13,456 bases of DNA, taken from contig JAHJOS010000591.1 of the NCBI GenBank assembly GCA_018820005.1, positions 1 through 13,456 of the forward strand, given 5' to 3'. The DNA comes from Alphaproteobacteria bacterium (lineage in GTDB: Bacteria; Pseudomonadota; Alphaproteobacteria; Rhizobiales; Devosiaceae). Of this stretch, positions 1-4,908 are shown one piece after another. The position numbers and the translations under genes are program-made. Position 1 is the stretch's first letter, and every line of letters starts with the position of its first letter. The notes below the pieces were generated by a model. The model was not told the origin of the DNA and searched no databases. It worked only from the letters and a program-made list of their open reading frames with translations.

Positions 1-1364
1 ATGCCGGCGGTGATGGCAATGCGGTCGCCGGGGCGGGCAAAGCCCTCCTGATAGGCGATGACGCAGGCGCGATCGACCATGTCTTCCAGGCTCACCGCAT
101 CTTCGGTCTGCACGCAATGGACGCCCCAGACCACCGACATGCGGCGGATGGTGCGCTGATTGGGCGAGAGCACAATGATGGGCTTGGAAGGCCGTTCGCG
201 CGCAGCGCGGATGCCGGTGGAGCCGGACGCGGTATAAGTGACGATCGCGGCCAGATCGAGCGTTTCGGCAACCTGGCGTGTCGCCGCCGAAATGGCGTCG
301 GCAGCGGTGGCTTCCGGTTCGGTCTGGGCAGCACGGATGATGCCGCGATAGTTGGCGTCGCCTTCAACGGCCACGGCAACCTTGTTCATGGTCGCGACGG
401 CTTCGACCGGGTACTGACCCGATGCCGACTCGGCCGACAGCATGATGGCGTCGGCGCCTTCGAACACGGCGATCGACACGTCCGAGACTTCGGCGCGGGT
501 CGGCACAGGTGCGGTGATCATGGATTCCAGCATCTGGGTCGCCACCACCACCGGCTTGCCATAGCGGCGTGCCATGCGGATCATGCGCTTCTGCAGGCCC
601 GGAACGGTTTCGAGCGGCAGCTCGACGCCCAGATCGCCGCGCGCCACCATGATGGCATCGCTCAGCTTGATGATCTCTTCGAGACGCTCGATAGCCTGGG
701 GCTTTTCGATCTTGGCCATCACGCCAGCACGACCCTGGACGATCTTGCGCACGTCGATGATGTCTTCGGGGCGCTGCACGAAGCTCAGGGCAATCCAGTC
801 GGCGTCAGCGGCCAGACCGGCCAGCAGATCGGCGTGGTCCTTCTCGGTCAGGGCGCCGGTGGGCAGCAGTGTGTCGGGCAGGGATACGCCCTTCTTGTCG
901 CTGAGCTTGCCGCCATAGACCACTTCGGTCTCGATGGCGCCATTGCCCACCTTGGTGGCCTTGAGCGCCAGCTTGCCATCGTCGAGCAGCAGGCGGTCAC
1001 CGACCGAAACGCTTTCGATGATTTCAGGATGCGGCAGGTAGACGCGCTCGCTATTGCCCTGATCGTCATTGTTGCTGTCGAGGGTGAATTTCTGCCCGGC
1101 CACCAGGGTCACGGACCCTTCGGCGAACTTCCAAACGCGCAGCTTGGGGCCCTGCAGATCGACCAGAATGCCCAGCGGATGGTTGAGACGCTTCTCGACA
1201 TTGCGGATGCGCTCGACTGTGGTGCGCATCAATTCGTGGCTGGCATGGCTCATATTGATGCGGAACACGTCCGCGCCGGCCTTTGCCAGTTCCTCGATCA
1301 TCTTTTCTTCGTGGCTGGCAGGCCCGAGTGTAGCGACGATCTTCGCGCGTCTCATGCGTCTCAT
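1..1364 (-). CDS. pyk: Pyruvate kinase (C-terminus cut by window edge)
   Basis: Cytoplasmic glycolytic enzyme converting phosphoenolpyruvate and ADP to pyruvate and ATP. Translation of the minus strand gives 454 codons starting MRRMRRAKIVATLGPAS. The fold order is right: N-terminal barrel strand with RINMSHAS, a B domain, then the barrel again. The family signature VMAKIEKPQAIERL holds the catalytic Lys218 and metal ligand Glu220, and ARGDLGVE supplies Asp244. The reading stops at GDRIAITAG, the usual region about 20-25 residues before the end of a ~475-residue enzyme, so only the extreme C-terminus is missing. ATG at 1364 is chosen because it follows the DUF1036 stop by 13 bases; a second in-frame ATG at 1355 is possible but less well placed. 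The tight spacing suggests co-transcription with DUF1036. Identification is secure. Confidence 0.96.
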   Translation of the reverse strand, partial: MRRMRRAKIVATLGPASHEEKMIEELAKAGADVFRINMSHASHELMRTTVERIRNVEKRLNHPLGILVDLQGPKLRVWKFAEGSVTLVAGQKFTLDSNNDDQGNSERVYLPHPEIIESVSVGDRLLLDDGKLALKATKVGNGAIETEVVYGGKLSDKKGVSLPDTLLPTGALTEKDHADLLAGLAADADWIALSFVQRPEDIIDVRKIVQGRAGVMAKIEKPQAIERLEEIIKLSDAIMVARGDLGVELPLETVPGLQKRMIRMARRYGKPVVVATQMLESMITAPVPTRAEVSDVSIAVFEGADAIMLSAESASGQYPVEAVATMNKVAVAVEGDANYRGIIRAAQTEPEATAADAISAATRQVAETLDLAAIVTYTASGSTGIRAARERPSKPIIVLSPNQRTIRRMSVVWGVHCVQTEDAVSLEDMVDRACVIAYQEGFARPGDRIAITAG

Positions 1365-1377
1365 TGCGTGTCCGTTC

Positions 1378-1923
1378 TCAGTTCGAAATGTCGTCCTGCG
1401 GTGCGTCTGCGTCCGCAGGGTCGACAAGGAAAGGTTGGGCGTTGGGGTCAACGACCCCATCAGGGCCGACCACTGCCGGCCCGGCGGCATTCTCGGTCAG
1501 TTGCAGGGTCCAGTCGGTCCGGTTCTGTGTGTCTATTTCAAAGAAGCCGGTGCGCTCATAGCCGCGCGCAAGGCAATCCTCAACCCCGAATATTGTGAAG
1601 GTTTCGTCACGCGTGCACAGGAATACCGGGCCGTCCCAGGCGCCGCCTGCCTGATCGTCGGCGGCATAGATGTAATAGAAGCGGCGCTGCAGATCGCCCT
1701 GGTAAAGCACGCGGCAATCGCCGGGGGCGGCCTGCCACCAGCCTTCGCTCATCCAGCCGCGGTCAGCGCGGTATCCCATGGCGACCGAGACCAGATTGGC
1801 CGTCTCGTTACAGATGCGCAGATCAGCCCAGGCCGGCGTCGCAAAGAACGCTAGGCTGCCCAGTGTTGTGGCGATCAGGGTTATGCCGAGACGGAAGGGT
1901 TGCAAATGCGAGCCAAAAATCAT
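1378..1923 (-). CDS. Secreted DUF1036 family protein
   Basis: Small exported protein of unknown biochemical role, in a family common in Hyphomicrobiales and often found beside pyk. From the ATG at 1923 it has 181 residues. A hydrophobic signal segment (about residues 11-27) ends in ATPAWA before DLRICNET, so Sec export with cleavage after Ala is likely. The mature part has four cysteines (in RICNET, GDCRV, FLCTRD, VEDCLARGY) that could form two disulfides, and a C-terminal acidic, proline-containing tail. I prefer 1923 because an AAGAAGG sequence precedes it by about 11 bases; in-frame ATGs at 1959 and 1950 have no visible ribosome binding site but would add only 9-12 residues. It is the first gene of a probable two-gene unit with pyk and diverges from gapR. 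Family call firm, function unknown. Confidence 0.85.
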   Translation of the reverse strand: MIFGSHLQPFRLGITLIATTLGSLAFFATPAWADLRICNETANLVSVAMGYRADRGWMSEGWWQAAPGDCRVLYQGDLQRRFYYIYAADDQAGGAWDGPVFLCTRDETFTIFGVEDCLARGYERTGFFEIDTQNRTDWTLQLTENAAGPAVVGPDGVVDPNAQPFLVDPADADAPQDDISN

Positions 1924-2063
1924 CGGGAAACGTGCCTTCTTTGAGCCCATGGTGGCCATTTGGTCAATGGCTAAAGCCCCGTTTTGGCGGAATTGGGGGT
2001 ATGCCCGATTGCAGGGGTGTGGATTGGATCACAAAGGGGTTGAACTGGGGGGAAGTCTGGGCT

Positions 2064-2078
2064 TCAAGCAGCGCTTGA
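2064..2078. promoter_or_regulatory. Short inverted repeat in gapR leader
   Basis: TCAAGC-AGC-GCTTGA is a perfect 6-bp inverted repeat with a 3-base loop, 6 bases upstream of the gapR Shine-Dalgarno sequence. It could be a leader hairpin or a protein-binding site. No family assignment is possible from sequence alone. Confidence 0.3.
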
Positions 2079-2096
2079 TCTAGTGAGGTAAGACCG

Positions 2097-2357
2097 ATGG
2101 CTGAAGACAGCGTTGCCCAGGACCAGCTCCGGGCGTTCATCGAGCGCATTGAGCGCATGGAAGAAGAAAAGGCTGCCATCGCCGCCGATATCAAGGAAAT
2201 CTACGCCGAGGCCAAGGGCAACGGCTTTGACACCAAGATTCTGCGCAAGATCGTGGCGATCCGCAAGCAGGACGCCAATGAGCGCATGGAGCAGGAAGCC
2301 CTGCTCGAGCTCTACATGAGCGCGCTGGGCATGGTGGCCGCGCCCGACGAGGACTGA
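2097..2357 (+). CDS. gapR: GapR-type DUF2312 nucleoid-associated protein
   Basis: 86-residue DNA-binding protein of the DUF2312 family. The characterised member, Caulobacter GapR, is a small oligomeric coiled-coil protein that binds AT-rich and overtwisted DNA and supports replication and topoisomerase activity. The sequence shows the family hallmarks: a charged helical start (QLRAFIERIERMEEEKAAI), the conserved block KEIYAEAKGNGFDTKILRKI followed by VAIRKQD, and a C-terminal helix EQEALLELYMSALG. Full length for the family. The ATG at 2097 follows GAGG (2085-2088) with 8 bases between. It diverges from the DUF1036-pyk unit over a 173-base intergenic region in which I found no convincing sigma70 promoter. 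Family assignment is near certain; the Caulobacter function is transferred by homology. Confidence 0.93.
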   Translation: MAEDSVAQDQLRAFIERIERMEEEKAAIAADIKEIYAEAKGNGFDTKILRKIVAIRKQDANERMEQEALLELYMSALGMVAAPDED

Positions 2358-2428
2358 GCCCTTCCCAGTGGGTAGAAGCTGATCCGCGCGGTCGCTGTCG
2401 GGGCGGCCGAGCGGCTTTGTTGCATCCG

Positions 2429-2438
2429 CATGCGCATG
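2429..2438. promoter_or_regulatory. 10-bp palindrome in the RidA-gene leader
   Basis: CATGCGCATG is a perfect palindrome about 78 bases upstream of the RidA-family start codon. It is flanked by further TGCAT/GCATG-like steps (2421-2446). It could be an operator but is short enough to arise by chance. Confidence 0.2.
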
Positions 2439-2515
2439 TTGTGCATTGGGCTCGACAACGGCACGCGGCAGACCATGCCACCCATCCCTACCAATCCATT
2501 CATCAAGGAGACACT

Positions 2516-2869
2516 ATGTCCATTCAACGCATCGACGCTGGTCCGCGCATGAGCCAGGCTGTGGTCCATGGCGATATGGTCTATCTGGCCGGCGTTGTCG
2601 CCGACAAGCGCGGCGGCACGTCGGTCGCCGACCAGACGACACAGGTGCTGGCCCGTATCGATGACCTGCTCAGCCAGGCCGGTTCGGACAAGTCGCGCCT
2701 GCTCAAGGCAACCATCTGGCTGCGCGATATTGCGGCCTTCGACGAGATGAATTCGGTCTGGGACAAATGGGTCATCCCCGGACAGACGCCAGCGCGGGCC
2801 TGCGTGGAATCGCGCATGGCAGCGCCCGACATCCTGGTCGAAATCCAGGTCACGGCCGTCAAGAACTGA
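2516..2869 (+). CDS. RidA/YjgF/UK114 family protein
   Basis: 117-residue member of the Rid family, trimeric cytosolic proteins. RidA proper hydrolyses reactive enamine/imine intermediates released by PLP enzymes. The sequence covers the whole fold: N-terminal strands with SQAVVHGDMVYLAGVVADK, a central helix TTQVLARIDDLLSQAGS, then KATIWLRDIAAFDEMNSVWDKW, and the C-terminal signature PARACVES...VEIQVTAVK. Arg94 in PARAC matches the active-site Arg105 of E. coli RidA, so imine deaminase activity is plausible. The divergent middle suggests one of the Rid subfamilies (RutC/YoaB-like) rather than canonical RidA, so I give no symbol. The ATG at 2516 is chosen because AAGGAG (2505-2510) precedes it by 5 bases; an upstream in-frame extension to 2417 lacks family sequence. 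It is convergent with the GntR regulator, with a shared hairpin between them. Confidence 0.92.
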   Translation: MSIQRIDAGPRMSQAVVHGDMVYLAGVVADKRGGTSVADQTTQVLARIDDLLSQAGSDKSRLLKATIWLRDIAAFDEMNSVWDKWVIPGQTPARACVESRMAAPDILVEIQVTAVKN

Positions 2870-2874
2870 GCTGG

Positions 2875-2932
2875 CGCTGATCTTTGGGTCAGCGGTCAGA
2901 TTTGGGGCCGGTCCAGCACCTCTGGGCCGGCC
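2875..2932. terminator. Tandem hairpins between convergent RidA and GntR genes
   Basis: Two stem-loops lie in the 78-base gap between the convergent stops. The first is CGCTGA-N8-TCAGCG (2875-2894). The second is strong: GGCCGG-T-CCAG, loop CACCT, CTGG-G-CCGGCC (2906-2932), an 11-pair stem with one T-G wobble, followed on the plus strand by TTGCTGTTT. On the minus strand it is followed by CCAAATC, with no clear T-run. The arrangement fits a bidirectional intrinsic terminator, best for the plus-strand gene. Confidence 0.65.
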
Positions 2933-2947
2933 TTGCTGTTTGCGCTG

Positions 2948-3691
2948 TCAGGGGCGGTCGTCGCCGAGCGCAATGGCGGTGGTGGTGGGCCGCACGATAT
3001 AGCTCTGGATCTGCCTAACGATCTGGGCGGCATGGGCGGCCGCCAATGTGTCGGCCAGCTCGCCCTCGCGGTTCTCGATGGCCGCGACCATGGCGCCATG
3101 TTCATCGACATATTGGCGGGGCAGCTGGTCGTCAAACGACTGGTAGTACAGACGCAGGATGCGGCGGCCTTCGTCGAGCAGCCGGCCGAACAGGCCGGTG
3201 AAATAGGCGTTGCCGCCGGCCTCTGCGATCGCCATATGGAAATCGCGGTTGGCCTGGATCATGGCCAGCGCATCCTGGCGCGCCACCGCGTCGGCATATT
3301 TGGCCTCGAAGGCGCGGATGGTCACGATGTGCTCCGGGCGCCGATGTACAGCGGCCGAACGGGTCGTCACGCGGTACATCAGGGTCAGCGCTTCAAAATA
3401 GGTCGGCAGCTGCTCCAGGTCGATGCTGGCGACCACAGTGTTGCGGTTGGGAAGGGTCTTGGCCAGCCCATCGGCCACCAGTCGCACCAGCGCTTCGCGG
3501 ATCGGGGTGCGCGACATGTCGAAGCGTTCCGACAGCGTCACCTCGTCAAGCGGGCTGCCCGGCTCGAGCGTCAGCTCCAATATGGCCTGGCGCAGGGTCT
3601 CATAGACCGTGCGGGCGCCCTGGCCCCGCACCCGACCCTTGGCCGGCGCCTCGCTGTTGTGGTCGATCGTGTCGACATTCGCCTTGGCCAT
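2948..3691 (-). CDS. GntR family transcriptional regulator, FCD (FadR) subfamily
   Basis: 247-residue cytoplasmic DNA-binding regulator. Residues about 25-92 form the winged helix-turn-helix: TVYETLRQAILELTLEPGSPLDE, then VTLSERFDMSRTPIREALVRL as the recognition segment and a wing ending NRNTVVASI. Residues about 95-232 form the all-helical FCD ligand-binding domain. It shows the metal/ligand histidines expected of many FCD proteins: Asp150/His152 in NRDFH, His198 in DEHGAM and His220 in AAAH. The ligand is probably an organic acid or sugar acid by family habit, but nothing here identifies it. The ATG at 3691 has GCGGAA about 7 bases upstream. It ends facing the RidA-family gene, and no transporter or catabolic operon adjoins it inside the window, so its target may be itself or a distant locus. 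Confidence 0.92.
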   Translation of the reverse strand: MAKANVDTIDHNSEAPAKGRVRGQGARTVYETLRQAILELTLEPGSPLDEVTLSERFDMSRTPIREALVRLVADGLAKTLPNRNTVVASIDLEQLPTYFEALTLMYRVTTRSAAVHRRPEHIVTIRAFEAKYADAVARQDALAMIQANRDFHMAIAEAGGNAYFTGLFGRLLDEGRRILRLYYQSFDDQLPRQYVDEHGAMVAAIENREGELADTLAAAHAAQIVRQIQSYIVRPTTTAIALGDDRP

Positions 3692-3752
3692 AAGTTATTC
3701 CGCCCCACCGCTAGCCTCAGCGCCGCATTCTGCCTGCGCTCAATGTACTGCA

Positions 3753-3775
3753 ACAACCGTAATTGCACCGGTCGT
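3753..3775. promoter_or_regulatory. Inverted repeat upstream of gntR, candidate operator
   Basis: ACAACCG-N9-CGGTCGT is an inverted repeat with 6 of 7 positions matching, 62 bases upstream of the gntR start. A TTGACG hexamer on the minus strand (3778-3773) overlaps one arm and could be a -35 element, though I see no good -10 at proper spacing. Autoregulation through such a site is common for GntR proteins, but the motif is not the textbook FadR-type half-site. Confidence 0.3.
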
Positions 3776-3830
3776 CAAGTCTTTGGAGCAGAGAATGACG
3801 TTTGGGATGTTGAAAGCATTGGGGATTGGC

Positions 3831-3870
3831 GCCACAGGGCACACAAGCTGTGCTGCACTCTGTGGCTTTT
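3831..3870 (+). terminator. Nested hairpin followed by TTTT
   Basis: GCCACAG (3831-3837) pairs perfectly with CTGTGGC (3860-3866). Inside it GCACA (3839-3843) pairs with TGTGC (3849-3853) around loop CAAGC, leaving an asymmetric internal loop. The right arm is followed by TTTT (3867-3870) on the plus strand, so by shape it is a plus-strand intrinsic terminator. No plus-strand gene precedes it. Read on the minus strand it lies 30 bases after the stop of the small flagellar-like gene and could protect or end that transcript, though without a U-run. Confidence 0.45.
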
Positions 3871-3899
3871 GGGCGTTGCTTGGAGAGCTGCCGTCAGGC

Positions 3900-4133
3900 T
3901 CAGGCCAGAATATTGATAGTGGCCTTGGCCATGGCGTCGGCGACGCGCACCACGGTGGCATTGGCCTTGAAGTCATTCTGGGCGGTCATGACCGCGACGG
4001 CCTCGCTGGCCAGATCCACGTCACCATCCCCCAGGCCGGTGCCAAAGCGCGCTACGCGACCGGCGCTGGCTTCGAGGCGATCGGCCGCCCGGGTCATGCC
4101 CGTGGTGGCTGAAGCGATGGACGACAGGATCAT
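3900..4133 (-). CDS. Small flagellar rod/hook C-terminal-like protein
   Basis: 77-residue protein whose C-terminal half, DLASEAVAVMTAQNDFKANATVVRVADAM, matches the C-terminal helix shared by flagellar rod and hook proteins (FlgB/C/E/F/G). That helix has the pattern DLA.E.v.mm.aq..f.AN..vi..ad.m. The N-terminal part is a short Ser/Ala-rich helix (MILSSIASATTGMTRAADRLEASA). Real rod proteins are 130-260 residues with an N-terminal rod motif, so this is a stand-alone C-terminal-type module. No flagellar neighbour exists in the window. ATG at 4133 is taken because an in-frame TAG lies 12 codons upstream with no other ATG between. A well-formed promoter at 4193-4221 supports it as a monocistronic gene. 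Its role, whether flagellar assembly or something else using the same helix, is not known. Confidence 0.8.
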   Translation of the reverse strand: MILSSIASATTGMTRAADRLEASAGRVARFGTGLGDGDVDLASEAVAVMTAQNDFKANATVVRVADAMAKATINILA

Positions 4134-4192
4134 GGTCTGGCCTATGGCTGCTGCGACGGTGTTCAGCTAGGCGCGCAAATGTTTGACGATGT

Positions 4193-4221
4193 CTTATCGG
4201 CAGCCAGCCAATTTGGGTCAA
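4193..4221 (-). promoter_or_regulatory. Sigma70-type promoter of the small flagellar-like gene
   Basis: On the minus strand TTGACC (4221-4216) and GATAAG (4198-4193) are separated by exactly 17 bases. Transcription would begin near 4186, leaving a leader of about 53 bases before the ATG at 4133. It is the best-looking promoter in the window. Confidence 0.55.
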
Positions 4222-4251
4222 AGCTATGTCCAGCGCGCCGTCAGAGGGCAT

Positions 4252-4278
4252 GATGGATGCCGTGGTCGGGCATCCATC
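4252..4278. terminator. Perfect 10-bp hairpin after the DUF2147 gene
   Basis: GATGGATGCC and GGCATCCATC are exact inverted repeats around a 7-base loop, starting 18 bases past the DUF2147 stop on the minus strand. There is no T-run, so it may be a terminator of the U-poor kind, a 3'-end stabiliser or a copy of a dispersed palindromic repeat. Confidence 0.5.
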
Positions 4279-4296
4279 GGCGCGTCTCGGTCGGGT

Positions 4297-4637
4297 TCAG
4301 AGGCGTGACCAGGTTTGCGACTTGCAGAAAATGGCCAGCACGCAGCCCTTCATCACCAGGGCGTCGCCCTTGATCTCGCCAGAGCCGGCATAGGTCTTGT
4401 CGGCGGCCGGATCGGTGATCTCGCCCTTGTAGCTTTCACCCCCGCCGTTCATGCGCCCGATCTGCATGCCGGCATGCGCGCCGGTCTTGAGCGTGACGCA
4501 GAAGTCGGGCCCACAGGGCGCGATAACGGCGGTTTCGCCGCTGGCGGTCTTCCAATTGCCCACGATGGGCTCGGCTGCGGTGGCGGGCGCCAGCGTGGCA
4601 ACCACATGGCCAGCGCCAGCAGCATCTTGTTGATCAT
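4297..4637 (-). CDS. DUF2147 secreted protein, frameshifted in signal peptide
   Basis: Exported DUF2147 family protein, function unknown. The mature region is intact: GNWKTASGETAVIAPCG, then YKGEITDPAADKTYAGSG, ending in the family-typical MKGCVLAIFCKSQTWSRL. The best start, ATG at 4637, follows AAGGTGAGGAG (4655-4645) and encodes MINKMLLALAM. The continuation, VVATLAPATAAEP with a signal-peptidase site after ATAA, lies in another frame. Restoring one base near 4605-4608 (GCC AT? GTG GTT) gives an uninterrupted Sec signal peptide, MINKMLLALA(I)VVATLAPATAA. As written, only a 102-residue reading from GTG at 4605 is open, with no ribosome binding site and a truncated signal. Either the sequence has lost a base here, by error or real mutation, or the gene is dead. 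Codon use downstream is undamaged, which favours an error or very recent loss. Confidence 0.82.
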
Positions 4638-4644
4638 TTCAGTG

Positions 4645-4655
4645 CTCCTCACCTT
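4645..4655 (-). promoter_or_regulatory. Ribosome binding site that sets the DUF2147 start
   Basis: AAGGTGAGGAG on the minus strand lies 7 bases before ATG 4637. It shows that translation was meant to begin there, and not at the GTG at 4605, which has no comparable site. This exposes the frameshift in the signal peptide. Confidence 0.7.
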
Positions 4656-4758
4656 GATCGGTCCGTGTGCGCCGCCACTGCCGCCTCCTGCAGCCTTGCG
4701 TGCCAGCGCCACCCGTTTGGCCCCCACATTGAGGGTGGACCTATAGGAAATCTAGCTG

Positions 4759-4774
4759 ACGTTTACGTAAACGT
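4759..4774. promoter_or_regulatory. Perfect 16-bp palindrome ACGTTTACGTAAACGT
   Basis: The site is fully symmetric and embedded in overlapping TTTACGT/ACGTAAA steps up to 4777. It lies 122 bases upstream of the DUF2147 ATG. On the minus strand a -10-like TATAGG (4745-4740) follows it, so a bound protein would sit over the -35 region. The pattern resembles, from memory, palindromes reported for MerR-family LiuR regulators of branched-chain amino-acid breakdown in proteobacteria. No such regulator or pathway gene is in the window, so the assignment is tentative, but the site itself is conspicuous. Confidence 0.6.
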
Positions 4775-4862
4775 AAATTGGGCTTGTACGGGGTGCAGTA
4801 CCCCAGGCGAAGCGGGCGCGGCGGCTGGGGTTGGTCCTGATGGCACGCACACGCCAGCGACG

Positions 4863-4901
4863 GGCGGCGGGCGCCGCCAGCGGGTTCAACAGGGGTGTTG
4901 A
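4863..4901 (-). terminator. Two hairpins just after dxs
   Basis: On the minus strand, downstream of the dxs stop at 4909, come TCAACA-CCCC-TGTTGA (4901-4886) and then GGCGGC-GCCC-GCCGCC (4878-4863). Both stems are perfect 6-bp pairings. There is no T-run, so efficiency is uncertain, but their position fits the end of the dxs transcript. Confidence 0.45.
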
Positions 4902-4908
4902 TGTGTCT

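Noticed and set aside
117..1598. 493-codon plus-strand open frame opposite pyk and DUF1036
   Set aside because: Antisense to a secure pyruvate kinase; composition rich in His, Gly and Asp with no recognisable domain.
2357..2515. Possible terminator after gapR
   Set aside because: GC-rich sequence around 2380-2415 can form only short or loop-less stems; nothing firm enough to list as a terminator.
2933..3916. 327-codon plus-strand open frame opposite gntR
   Set aside because: Antisense shadow of a complete GntR/FCD protein and no ribosome binding site or motif.
3795..4112. Plus-strand reading from ATG 3795 in front of and opposite the small flagellar-like gene
   Set aside because: It would run through the 3831-3870 hairpin and continue antisense to a better-supported gene; no family similarity recognised.
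4665..4901. 78-codon plus-strand open frame in the gap before dxs
   Set aside because: Cys/Gly/Thr-rich translation, no ribosome binding site, and it spans the palindrome and terminator-like hairpins, so the region is better read as control DNA.
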